Assembly (NCBI GenBank): GCA_946122785.1
Contig: CAMGYJ010000002.1
Coordinates: 61,219,703 to 61,283,702, forward strand
Length of the DNA: 64,000 bases
From: Linum tenue
Taxonomy: Eukaryota > Streptophyta > Magnoliopsida > Malpighiales > Linaceae
Direction of reading: 5' to 3'
This document shows positions 10,285-22,083 of the stretch, piece after piece (the first letter of the stretch is position 1; every line of letters starts with the position of its first letter). Under the pieces are notes generated by a model. It did no database searches. It had not been told where the DNA came from and was given only the letters and a program-made list of their open reading frames with translations. A program made the translations under genes and the position numbers.

Positions 10285-10914
10285 CTAGTCTTTGTTTAGG
10301 TGTAGTACGTAGGTATCTAAGTTACATGGGTTGGTGGAGCCACCGCTGGGGGTGTAAGATTTCCCCAACAGCTGGTTGAGGATGCGCCACTTTGGGCACA
10401 GCTGAGTAGCAGTGGTGTAGCCCGGTGTGAACACAGCGCCTGCAAACTCCGGGAGGCGGATCCTCTCAAAGAATTGCTGGTCCCGAAAGATGGGACAGTC
10501 ATTCTGTTCGATGTCCAGGTGGCAGGAGAAAGGTGGAAGGAGCCCCAGTGCCCGGCCGAAGTCATCATAGCTGAGGGAATAATACTCCCCGTCAAGTCGG
10601 AACTGAATGGCGTTGCTGTGCTCGCCCGCGTGGGTCTGGAAGTGCACGAAGGTGGCATAGAACTCCCAGAGGAGCTCCTGATAGATTGGCTCAGCGAGGC
10701 AGAGGAGGCGGCGCCAAGAGTAAGCGCGGATGGCAGCCTCCATTGCCTCGCGAGCACCCAGCTCCTCGAAGACCTCAAAATTGAGGTAATGGTGCTCAAC
10801 GACTTTGCGGCGTCGGATGTCCCCCAGAGTCTTCCTCTGGTCGGCGTCGAGCATGTTTAGGTAAGTGTTCATGGTCCTGCAGCCAAAAAGCAACAAAAAC
10901 ACAACAACATACAT
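10285..10914 (-). pseudogene. Truncated ATHILA ORF-1-type fragment of a second element
   Basis: The 209-residue frame aligns by eye with residues 20-220 of the ORF at 1223-2698: VVEHHYLNFEVFEELG, SWRRLLCLAEPIYQELLWEF, IQFRLDGEYYSLSYDDFGRA and CPKWRILNQLLGKS. It stops after the W.ILNQLL block, lacking the acidic and coiled-coil half. The sequence is clearly diverged from the first copy, so it is another family member rather than a duplicate. A hAT-like insertion begins 77 bp upstream of its start. Confidence 0.6.
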
Positions 10915-10990
10915 GGAAATTTTTCAATGGTGAGTTCACAATCGTCCGCACCTGGGGCCCTCGAATCAAAATTCGGACAGTGGACTAGGC

Positions 10991-12365
10991 TAGGGATGAC
11001 AATAGGTCGGGTTGGGGCGGGTTTTGCCAAACCCAAACCCATGGGTTTATCCGCCAAAAAAACCCGGGGTGAAACCCACTGGGTTTGAAAAACTTAAACC
11101 CAACCCAACCCGCTGGGTATCCGCGGGTTGATGGGTACCCGTGGGTTTTTGTGGTAAAAAAAATTACAATTACAATTAGCAAGAAATAAAAATCAAGCAC
11201 TTACATAAAAATGGAAAGGATTTATGAGTTATAATAAAGAGCACCCAGAAGCAGGAAAACTAATCCAAAAGTTCATGTTGAGTAACATACTAACAGAAAA
11301 ATTTGTTTCAGTTAAAACATTATAACAAACAGCAAACACACGTACACACAAACTAATCCAAAAGTTCATGTTATTAACCCAAAAGTTCATGTTAAACCTG
11401 GAGAAATCCCCACATTGTTGCAAATAGGGAGAAGAACATGAAAGTAGTTGATATTTGCACCTCTCTACGGCTTCCTATCTGTGTGAGCCCGAGAAGGCCA
11501 ACATTTTCACTGCAATATCAAGATCAGAAAATGAACCAAGTTCCTAGATTAGAGATTAAGATTTTATACTAGATCTTCAAAGGTATATCTCAATAATAGA
11601 GTTTATACTAGATTGTAGCGACTCCTTTCCCTAGATTGAGCTATGGTCGCTCGTTCAATAACAACAAGGTATCTCCCCGAGCCTCACCTTGTCAAGACCT
11701 CCGAATCTGCATTTCGCCCAAATCCAAAATCTCAAATTAGGTATTACACTTTTATTCAACAATCGGAAGTTGTAGAATTGGGTAATCGAAAAGAATCAAC
11801 TCTGAAAACAAACCAACTCTCTCGTACCTGGATGAACACGTCGTAGATAAGCTGCTCCAAGCGATGGCGACCGTTTGGTGGTGGACGTCTGACAGTGGTC
11901 TCATGTTCGAGGTCGGAGGTAGGAGGGAAGAATGGCGGGACTGGCCGGGACAGGATTCGACGGAGGCAATCTGAGGCGAAGGTGCAGTCCGAGGCTCCGA
12001 CGAGCCTGGATGTTACGCTAGTCGAGTAGTCGACGGGAGGCGGAGGCACAAAAGACGAGCCGGGAGCGAGGGAATGACGGGAGGCGAGCCTAGTCCCTGG
12101 GAGGGCGGCGGCGAGAAGAGCGTAGGAATCAGAAAGTGATGGGCGGCGGCCGGCGAGTCCTTGGAGGTGTCGCAAATGGCGATTGAGAGAGGGGTGCGTC
12201 CGGCGATAGGTCTGGGAGTGGGATTTGGGAATGGGGTCTGGGTCTTTGGGAAAATGAAATTGGGAGATGCATTTTTGGGGATTTAGGGTTAGGGGGTGTG
12301 GCCGGGTATCCACGGGCCGGGTACCCCCAAACCGAACCCGCCCCAACCCGGTCAATAGCCATCGG
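10991..12365. mobile_element. hAT-like element with GGGT-rich ends
   Basis: The left end begins TAGGGATGACAATAGGTCGG and continues with ACCC/GGGT-rich subterminal sequence. The right end, read inward, is GATGGCTATTGACCGGGTTG, closely matching the left end over about 30 bp. This is the usual look of plant hAT or hAT-derived elements. No transposase is seen. Minus-strand frames between 11756 and 12355 are Pro/Arg-rich and not recognised. No clear 8-bp target duplication was found, and the right end overlaps the outer breakpoint of the inverted duplication. Confidence 0.45.
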
Positions 12366-13436
12366 GTTTAAACCCGAACCCGGTCAACACGGATTTTACC
12401 CGAGTTGACCGGATTGGGTTGGGTCGGGTACCCACGGGTCCGGCAGAGGTGGCGGTCGCCGCGAGAGGTGGCAGTCGCCAGTGGCGAGTATTGTAGGATT
12501 GTGTTTGGAAAAAGTGTTTGAATTTTTGGTCTTGGAATGTGTGAACTAAATGTATTTAAATGTGATGGATATTATTGTACTTTTTATAATTTAGGACTAC
12601 AAATAAAGACAATTTAGGGCTACAAATAGTACGCCCTTTTGAAAATGGTTGGTGGAGCTTGTATTTGTGTTTGTATATTTTATTTGTGATTATGAAGAAA
12701 ATTAATTGGTAATTGGTATATATTGATACCGAATAAAATTTTAGGAATTGGAATTGAGATACCGAATTTATTTTGAGATAGATTGAGATTGAGTTAAGGG
12801 TACTATTTGATATTCGGAATTTTGGTAGTAAGTATTAGAATACCGATACCGATTTCTACCCTAAGACCAGGTCTATCGTTGTCTGAGGTATCGTTGTCTG
12901 AGGTATATTGGTCCTTAAAATATCACTTTGAAGTTTTTATTAATTATATCTATCTCAAAATTATTTCACTTGCATTTTGGACATGATCATAATAGACAAT
13001 ATAATTCTGGAATCGGACTGCTGCAGTCCAAGGGAGGGTACACAGGGAAGGCGAAGACGTGTCAAAAAGAGAAGCAAACCACGCAGCTCATATAATGACA
13101 GACACTGCTGCAATACAAAACAGCATAGAAGTCTGGTGTACTGATGTACATGACAGATGGATCATTGAACAAAGTCGAGTTTTCGTCCATCCTCAGAACA
13201 AGCGCAGAAGGGACAGTCATTTCCCAAGCCATAAATCATATACAAATTGTGCAACTTCAACTTGAGAACGAGCAACTGGTGCTACATCCTATATATGACA
13301 TAGAAGCCGGTTGCTGATCGTTTTTGCTGAGAAGCCAGACCTGGCTTGAAAGTAGAGAATACAGGACTGTTTTCTACAAGAACGTCTGGATTAGGCCACC
13401 AGCCTGACAAAACAACAATACGACGCAATGGCATGG

Positions 13437-15269
13437 TCAATCGTTACGAATCCCTCCCATGAAAGTTCTTGGATCGGGGCAATTCCCTGTAAATTGAGCT
13501 TGTGAGAAGTCGAAACCCGGATTCTGCATAAATGGAAGGTTACGTTATTAGCACCTGTGAAGATAAGATTCGTGCACGAAACTAAAAGAGAATCAAGAGG
13601 CAGTCAGTCGTTAAGCTTAAAGCATTAGAGAGTCTATCAGTTTCACCACGACTGCAGAGTCATAGAGGTGCAAGGTGAATTAAGCTGGATAAACAAACGA
13701 ATGAGTTCCATGCATAAGGTGGTGATTGCCAAATTGAACAATGCTGAGTGCTGACCCAATTAAGACGTTTTAAGCTAAAACTATAAGCAGCCCAACATAA
13801 GGTAAAACCAACTCCATCTCATCTCACATTCAGAGTGTCAAGTCAACAGTGTGGTAGAGAATGCCATATATACTTCAATTAGCAGGAAAGCATTGTGTCA
13901 CAGCATCCTGGTTGAAAAGAATGATATAACGTAACAGTCTACCGGGAATAGCAAATCATTGAATGTTTTAGAAATTCGACCTCGTAATCAACATACACAT
14001 TCACATCCAAGGCGGGAGTAAGCTATCAAACCTACTGAGCATTCTGGCCCTTCCGTGGACTATCTTTCACATAACACTTTCACCAAATCTTAGCATATTT
14101 GACAGAAGCCAGAAGGAGATTACTACTTTACTCATATACCCAGTTCCTTCTCAAGATTCAAGAATTCATTAAAAGTGTCCTAGCATCAGTAAGATCTCCA
14201 GTTATTATATTATGAAAGAACTGTTTACAAAATCTGGCAATAAGGGATAAGCTACACACAAAAGGGTACTGGTTATACCATCAAATTTCTGAAACAATCG
14301 GAAAGATAGGTGCACCAGCAAACACGCCAAACTCTAATGATCAGTGAAATCGTGCATTGTTCAGCCATTGAAACACAATAGAAAAAACAAAGGGAACAAA
14401 ACTGTAGACGTATGTATGAACAACAATAATTAGAGAGAACCAAATCACACGCATTAGCAACTTACCTCTTCCTGAAATCTCTGGAGCATAAGACGCTTCT
14501 GCTCAATATCAGCTGCATAAGGATCCAGCTGGCCATCACCCATAAGAGGAGAAGCCCACATCTGCCCCTTATCCCTCTTTTGCAGAGTAATGTGCATTAT
14601 ATCATCCTCTAACACGAGACAAGAAAAGAACCCAACTTAATTCACCAACACTACCCATTTCCCGTCCACAGGCAGATGAACAGATCGTCCTTCTGTAAAC
14701 TTCCAAACTCTCAGCAAGTTCCCAAACCCACACTGTCTAGACCACATAGCAGAAACGTAGATAGCAAAATTTGACGTACCTATAGTCCAGAAAGAACAGT
14801 CTGTCTTCACCGGATGAGCGAGGTCATGCTGCAAATCAATCAAATTACAGACATCACATAATCATCGAATCCTCGAGGGAACATAAACTAATCGAATCTG
14901 GAGAGTGTGCAAAAACCGGAACCGACATCGAGAAAAGGAGGGCTGCCTTTGATGCCGAACGTGAGATGATTAGACCGAATCACGCAGTGGAACTGCTGCG
15001 GACGAACTTCCATCGGCCTCTTTATGTACATATTAACCTCGTCTAGGGTTTGGTCCCATTCAAACACCGTGTTGCCTGCAGAAATAGCAGAGCAGCCAGG
15101 AGGACGCAATCAGATAGAAGGAACTCCAATTGGCTCACCAGAATCAGATATCGGAAATAGTCTACTGAATCGACTAAGAGTCAGAATCAGAATCAGGGAA
15201 AAATTGGGGAAAATGGAGACCGTTGTGAACGAAGCTGTGACGCTTCTCCGGAGCCAATTTCTCTGCCAT
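13437..15269 (-). CDS. NUDCD2: NUDCD2-like CS-domain (NudC family) protein, intact copy, 158 aa
   Basis: Five exons read on the minus strand: 15269-15221, 15075-14927, 14828-14780, 14608-14466 and 13523-13437. All introns are GT-AG, and the joined frame is 474 nt plus stop. The protein starts MAEKLAPEKRHSFVHNG and contains FEWDQTLDEVNMYI, VKTDCSFWTI, HITLQKRDKGQMWASP, RFQEENPGFDFSQAQF and a C-terminal MGGIRND. This is the plant NudC-domain-containing protein 2 type (Arabidopsis At5g58740 class), small HSP20-like co-chaperones thought to help HSP90 clients and dynein-type partners in eukaryotes. The length matches the family. A GGCCCA site II box lies about 30 bp upstream of the ATG. A divergent second copy with a frameshift is at 25373-27202. 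Confidence 0.92.
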
Positions 15270-17798
15270 TGCGTCCCTTCCTCTACGTTGCGTGAGCGGT
15301 GGGCCTGTTCGTATGTGTGTTCTATTGGCTTCTCCCTCTTGCTTGCTCTGTTCTGTTTTCTGGTGGAATTAGGGCTGGGGAAATTGACGAGGCGGAAAAT
15401 AGTGGACAAACTGAACCGCAGAGTTTAGTCCGGGACCTAGTTGCTTTGACGACCAATACTTTCATTAGCAGCAGCAATCTACAGAACCAAGCAGAGCAAA
15501 AGCCCATATGAGAAGAAGAAAAAAACAGAATTCTGATCGACACCAGAGCAGGATAACCTCTTTCGGGAAACTATGAAGATACCCAAAATAGGAATACAAA
15601 ACAAAAATGGAAGCACATGGAACCATCAACAAGGAATTTAGCAGACTAACTGATTATCTTTCACTTGATGAAATAGTAACTAACCTATAAGCAGATAAAC
15701 ACCATTTATTTCAAGATTAAAAATACCAAGACAAGAACGAACATTGGAAGATGATGAGGGAGGGTCATCCATTGGAGGATTTACACAAATACTGAGCAGT
15801 AACGAGCAAAAAGAAAACAAAAGCCGTAAAAGTACGAACGCTGGCAGAAACAGATAACATGCATTGCTAAATCCTTCTATTGTCAGCATTAGAGGGGAAA
15901 AGAAGACAAGGTCCGGAATGGGAAAATTACATAATTTGACTCATGGAAAACCAACAATTCACAGCAGCACAGGTCCTGGATTCTGATATACAACACAAAA
16001 CAAGATGTGTCTTCATCGTCACCAAGAATGAGCCATCAAACCACAAGCAAACCATGACAAGCACCTACTTCACCTTTTCCACTCAAACAACCTCTAAAAT
16101 CCTTAACGAAAACCCGATCTCATACACACAGCCTCCCAAACTTTGCTCACATGTATAAATGAGCGGCAAAAGCATCTATCAAGAAAATAAAACATGCTTT
16201 AAATAGAAACGAGTCCGGCTGTGCCGAACACAGTGATTCCAACACATATACACATTGCTGAATCGGAATGGAAGAACATAAAGCAAAATAGACACCTTGC
16301 TACAAAGCCACCATTGACAGAGGAATCCCTTGAACAAAACAAGCTAAAACCCACACTTAAAATACAGCAAATTCTCAAGATTATCAAGTGCGGCAATAGC
16401 AAGGACTATTAAAGCTATTGCAGAACGAGAGCATATAGGTATATATACAAGGAATCAAGAAAGGCATTTAATTTATGCAGGCGAAAATTGTACAGCAATG
16501 CAAGCACAAGACAATGTCCAAGTACAACAAAACCCCGATCCAGGCACATGCTGAGACGGATAACGAAAGCCTCAGACCTCATCGACGAAACATTTCGAAA
16601 CGTAGCTAATCTGACCTCAACGCAAAATACCTTAGAATTAGCTCAGCACGTTACCGGGAAGTCGTCGAAGTTGCCCACAGAGAGAGCTTCGATTCCCCGG
16701 GGAACGAAAGGAAAGCTGCTCTGTTTCGCCGACCCGATCTCCTCCCAGTCTCCCACGCGATGCGGCTCCGGTCTACCGAGCCAGCTCTATTTCTCGGCCT
16801 GGTTCGCTATCCAACGATATATCTCTCTCTTCCGATACAACGAGCTCCGACGGCTGACGGAAGTACCTGCGGCGGCGACTGTCTCGATCGATTTCTTCTC
16901 CCCTCGATTCTCTGGATGTCTTTAGTCCTCCTTATTTTCCAGAAATATTTTATTTTTAATCAAGAACAAAGTTTTAAATTGGGCCCAAATTGGAAGCAGA
17001 AACTCATTCATCCAAACGGCCCGCTTTGCATCATAGTTCAACGAATCACGGCCCGCTTCTTATTATCTTCCGCAATTTTGTGGGGTGAAAAAGGCGGGTT
17101 GAATTATTTGTTTTTTTTTTTTTTGTGTAAGATTATCTATGTTTCAATCACGAAGCAGTATGAATTAACTTGATTTCATATTGTGGAGTGGTTTATATTT
17201 ATTGACTTAATATTTTACTAGATCCATTTGATGTTTAACTCAATAATTAATTTTATTTTTAAATTAATTCCATGCAGAATCCGATTAGATATACGAGATC
17301 CATAAATCGCGAAGATGGAGATAAAACTGCAAAACTCCGCACAATATAAATTGGGATATGGACTTTGCGATTTTGAAAAATGAGGATGTGAATGGTTCCT
17401 GACAACTCGCTCCAGAGTCCAAACTTATCCGCGGCAGTTCCTTGACGGTGAGGTCGCACACATTGATCAGAAAAGGAAAGAAAATTTCCAAAGGTGGGGG
17501 TTTATACGCAAAATAAGTTGAGGTCTCAAATCAATTAGCTCCAATTGCATAATACTATACTACCAGCTCATCTGATGAGATCATGTGTCGGCATTAATAA
17601 CAAGCGAAAGTGAGAGCGGCGGATTTCACAGCTAGATAGCTAGGCTGGGTCGGGGAAAGCAACAATTTTGATTCCAAGTTTACAGCTATATATACTCTCG
17701 TTTCCCTTCCGCACGTTCTTCTTTTCGTATCAGTTGGCCGACATATCTCTCAACAGTCAACACTGCCGTCAAAATCTAATGCCTTAGGAATTTACTTG

Positions 17799-20357
17799 CA
17801 CTACAAGAAAAATGGGTTATAGAGACAAAGGAAATGTGCATCTGTAAGGGCCTTATTTGTCTCTATATCCCTTTAGATGCATATAATACATTTGTCTCAA
17901 GTAGTGCTGTTGCTATAACTCTATAGAGACAAATATAGAGACAAATGATGTATGTTGCTAGTTAGAGATTCTGCAACTAATATATTAGTCTCCAATGTCT
18001 ATTTTTAGAGACACAAAAGTCTGTCTCTAGAATGATGTATAGAGACAAAAACTTGTGCCTCTAATATCATCTATAGAGGCAAATCATTATTATTTAAAAC
18101 ATTTATTTTTGTTTCAAATATTATTTATAGAGACAGAAGAATTTGTTTGTGATGAGATTTCTATGAAATATAATATAATTTTTATAGCAAATAAATTCTG
18201 GTTTGTTGAAAGGAGGAAAAGTATAATAATATAATATAATAATAATAATATAAAAGGATTCCCATTAGTAATCATATTTATTTATACATAGGAATTGTCT
18301 ATGAAAAACTACCAAATAACACCACACAATTGCGTATAGGCTTGTCCTAAACTCTAACTAGAAACGAATTGGTTGAGTGCTCCTTCTACTTGGCGTGAAA
18401 CCACTCTGGCATCGTCCATAAGTTCTTCTCGTCTATAGGCTTCTTCCTATTAAAAAGTATACATCTACATTTTATCAATCCTAAAGACTGCACAACACCA
18501 GAGAAAGAGTTTGAGAGACCATCCACTGCCAAATTAGTTTCTAATTACCTAGATATATCAACAATACAACTCCCACGAGTCCCACTCCCCTGCATAAAAG
18601 TAACATCAAGCATATAAGTGCATGTTCTCGTAGTATCAGGCTTCCACTAAGTGGTTCGTATATGTACATTTTGAACAGATATCATGATATTGGTGCAAGC
18701 CAAACAACGCATTCTAATATTACACAAGTTCTCACAACTCAACCTACAATATACATGAATTCTTCAAAAACATGAATTCTACATTACGTGCTTACCAAAC
18801 GACTATTGATTATACCTTTCAATCAATCTTGGAGCATCTTCCTCACGTTTATGGAAAAACAACATGAAACTGAAATGACCTGGCATATTTCACAGGGGAG
18901 TTGCCCCTTATCAGATCTGTTAGTAAAGTTATTGAGGAGATGTTCAACTATTACACAAATGTCTAGAAGAAGAAGAAAAAATATGCAGCACATTGAACAC
19001 ATACTTATCTCCCCACTCCGTATTCAATCAAAAGAAAAAGTATTACACTTATAATTGTACGCCTACAACCACCTAGGTCTTTACTTGGAGCCACATCAAC
19101 AGTTACATGACGATCAACTATATAAGTGCTCAAAGTAAGTAGCCTGCCATATACTGTGCATCCACATGTGTTAAAGACTAAGCTAAGTGAAAGGCTATAT
19201 GTATTCTTGCCATATATTGCATCCAATATAAGCAAACAAAAACATTCTTGTGAGTTCCAATCCTAAGGATTTCTTCCAAAACAGAGGATCGTGTATCCCT
19301 GGGAACCAAAAGGAGGGGGATGTAAAAATAAGAGGTCAATCTCATCCCGAAGGCATTCTTTCAACTCCCAAATTCCTAAAATTTTCTTCCAAGTTTCTCA
19401 ATCTCATTTTGCAATTCACAATCAGCCGCAAGTAACATCACATGGATATGATGAAATCTAAGTAAGGGATAGCTATCTAAGGTCAACTGAAAGAATAAAG
19501 ATGGAATCCATACCAAACCCTCGAAGAACCTAAAATCCCCTATAGCCGGTAAGGATGGCTGCCAGATTGATTTGCTTCCGATAGCAATCAGCGTGAACTT
19601 CACGCCGGAGGTAGAAACTTCAAGATGCAGATGGTTGAATCTATATCTGCGTTACCATTCAACATGCAGTAAACTAACGACAGAAGGCAAACTAAAATAA
19701 TGCAGGATCTAATCTTAACAGGTGACAATAAACAAATGCAACTCAATATACGAGGAATAAGGATCAGGTAAACCCTAAATCAGATCGAGCAAAAGAGAAA
19801 ACTGAGTTGTACCGCTCTTATAGAGACAAATCAACCCAAAGAAATCGGACCCCGAGGGCAGCCAAGCAGCAAGAGAACGCTTATGGGAGGAGGAACGACG
19901 GAGCTATGGACAGCGGATGTTGGCCAGAGGCGGTGGGGAGCCGGGTGTAGAGATTTTCTTTTTCAACTCGATAGAGTCTGGGGGAAGGGAATTGGGGTGG
20001 TCACTGGTCATAGATAAGAGTCTTGGGATTAGTACTTCAATATCTAATCCCAGTAAATTATTTAAAATATTGGTCTATTCCTATGCGTGGTCATTAAATT
20101 GTGGATGCAAATATTTAAATGACAATTGTAATAATCTATCTCTAAAACTAAAGTTACTCTGAGAAAAAAATGCTTATAGAAAAATAATAATACTTCTAGA
20201 GACAATTTATAATATGTCATATAAAGGATAGTTTTAGAGACAGATAATTATACTTGTGGTAACAAATTGTATAATTGTCCTCTATAAGGTACTCATAGAG
20301 ACAAATGTAACATTTGTCTCCAGGAATTAGTCACAATAGCTAATTTTTCTTGTAGTG
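17799..20357. mobile_element. Non-autonomous CACTA (En/Spm-type) element, 2559 bp, with TTG target duplication
   Basis: The left end is CACTACAAGAAAAATGGG and the right end is the inverted CTAATTTTTCTTGTAGTG. The flanks are TTG (17796-17798) and TTG (20358-20360), the 3-bp target duplication of CACTA elements. The other duplication arm reads TTTACTTGTACGGCTGAC without the insert, so the empty site is preserved at about 22840. Subterminal regions repeat TATAGAGACAAA-like units many times in both orientations (17820-18150 and 20160-20330), as expected for transposase binding. No TNPD or TNPA coding region was found; the longest internal frames are under 90 codons. The right subterminal part near 19800-19960 looks like a 5' leader on the minus strand. 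Confidence 0.95.
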
Positions 20358-20424
20358 TTGTACGGCTGACTACCCTCGGTTGCTTTTATGCATAAACAAA
20401 CAAACGGGGGAAAATACTTGTGAC

Positions 20425-20625
20425 TAGAGAACCCAATTATTCTCATTTTTAACTACATTAGAAGTGTAAAATCGTAAATTTGTAAGTTTAAAGCGCGTTT
20501 TCAACTACATTAGCTATACAAAATGTGATTGATATTGCGAGAAGCGTTTTGGTGATCTAGAAACGTAAAACCGTAAGTTTTAAAGCGCGATTTTGACTAC
20601 ATTGGTTTAGATAAACCTCAAGCCT
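20425..20625. repeat. MITE-like repeated units, also present in right arm and spacer
   Basis: Two diverged units related to AACTACATTAG...AAGCGTTTTGGTGATCTAGAAACGTAAAACCGTAAGTTTT lie here (broken here to show spacing, not contiguous). Their mirror copies lie at about 22585-22765, and further diverged copies lie in the spacer at about 21400-21575. They look like remains of one repeat family rather than genes. Confidence 0.4.
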
Positions 20626-21113
20626 ATGAATCCCTTGTGACTTCTCTAGGTTTTGGATCTGCGAAGAGGGGGGAGGGAGGGGGGTTTGATCCATATCCAT
20701 ATATGAATTTGCCCACACTGCTCTGTACACTATGTCGACCTTACTCACCTAATATTCGATTATGAATGTTGAAAGACTATCGTTACGTCTACAATACATT
20801 TGTCGTAGCACTGGTCACGATAACAACTATTGTTACCGGACTTTTCCTTAAAGTGATAGATCATATGATAACCAAGACCTGTACACATCATAACCATCTT
20901 TATGGGCACCAAAACGACCACCAAGCGGTCGTCGAGGGTCCATGCCGACAGAGTATGTAGTTGAGCAACTGTATTCATTAGTCATAATAGTACGTGTTGT
21001 GTGTGATAGTTTCTCTGTAATTCCCAAGTGGGCGAGTTATGTATATGGTTGCCATATCCAATCCCAAAGGCCACAAAATTAAATGGTGTTGGGCTTATTG
21101 GCTGTCTGTCTAG

Positions 21114-22083
21114 TTCGCTCATTACTGATGTTGAGGTAGATGGAAAGCTTCTATTTGGGCTATCCTCCCATCCCAACAGATACTGAATTCCCATTGTCTT
21201 GTTACAGCGTAATCAGATTGTGATACATTAGCTGGTCGTCCAATTAGTTATGTAGCCGGCGGTTTCATGTTGTCCAAAATTGTTTTCAATATAAAGAAAT
21301 GAATAGGATCATAGCAATATATTTCTACCATTATTGTGTTGGGGTTGTGTGTAGGGATGACAAAAAAGACCCAAGTTTTTTGTACTAACCAGTGAAGTTG
21401 AAAGCATGATTCTATATAGAAGCATTTTGGTGAACTAGAAGCGTAAAAGTATAAGTTTTTAAGATTTAAGTCGTAGATTTTGACTATACTAGTAAGTGAA
21501 AAACATGATTATCGTATAAGAGTTTTGCTTACTTAGAAGTGTAATCTTGTAAACTTTGCACGCGATTATAACTGCATACTACTATCCAAATTCAATTTAT
21601 TTTGGATCACATTGAGTTTGACTAATATCACTTTTGGGGTGTATTCATACTCAACTTTTTAGTTTGGATCAAAAAATTAGGCATGTTACATTGGCTATCG
21701 AAAAGAAAATGAATACCAACTCTATTGCAACTTTTGCCCTTTTTTTCTTTGTTCAAAATCAAACATAAATGTGCAAACACAAACATTAAATGTGTTAATC
21801 GCTTGAAGACAGTGGTGAGATGATATATATCGCCTTTTCGTAAGCATAATTATATAGACTCAAATAGACTCATTTGGGTCTGGCCCACCCAAATGGAATG
21901 ATTATGAACTCCACCCAAACTCAAAATCTTTTAAAGTGCATTTGAACCCGACACGATGTCCATACAAGTCATGGAAATTGGGTGCAATTATCCAATAAAT
22001 GGATCCATTGTCATCCCTAATAGTGATTTTGTAGAGAAGGTTTGATATTGTTTGGGAAGAACCACCTTTGGAATGCCTTGGGA
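21114..22083. other. Unique spacer of the inverted duplication
   Basis: These 970 bp have no counterpart in either arm. About 21114-21350 is unrecognised sequence with a possible polyadenylation-like AATATAAAGAAATG. About 21352-22019 is bounded by TAGGGATGACA and TTGTCATCCCTA, hAT-like ends in inverted orientation, without a clear target duplication. No gene is supported. Confidence 0.6.
21352..22019. mobile_element. hAT-like MITE or relic inside the spacer
   Basis: The ends TAGGGATGACAAAA and CCATTGTCATCCCTA are inverted and match those of the hAT-like elements elsewhere in this window. Near the right end there is sequence rich in ACCC and CCCAAAT. The flanking 8-mers differ, so the insertion is old, rearranged, or its limits are misjudged. 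Confidence 0.4.

Larger units (their letters stand above)
12333..21113 (+). repeat. Left arm of a 6.2-kb inverted duplication (8.78 kb including a CACTA insertion)
   Basis: This segment is the reverse complement of 22084-28320 with about one difference per hundred bases, mostly single-base changes and short indels. Removing the CACTA element plus one copy of its target duplication leaves about 6.22 kb against 6.24 kb in the right arm. The outer boundary falls in GGGT-rich hAT-like sequence at about 12328-12335. The inner boundary is after GGCTGTCTGTCTAG at 21113. The arm carries an intact NUDCD2-like gene. Confidence 0.93.

Noticed and set aside
11756..12355. 199-codon minus-strand frame in the hAT-like element
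   Set aside because: Pro/Arg/Ser-rich, starts inside the element terminus and has no domain; probably chance in GC-rich sequence.
13059..13265. Frame beginning MSKREANHAAHIMTDTAAIQ, present in both arms
   Set aside because: Its conservation only reflects the recent duplication; it lies in the 3' flank of NUDCD2 on the opposite strand and has no recognisable family.
16488..16925. 145-codon frame, mirrored as shorter frames at 23680-24145
   Set aside because: Differences between arms shift the frame freely, so it is not under coding constraint; it probably overlaps a non-coding leader exon.
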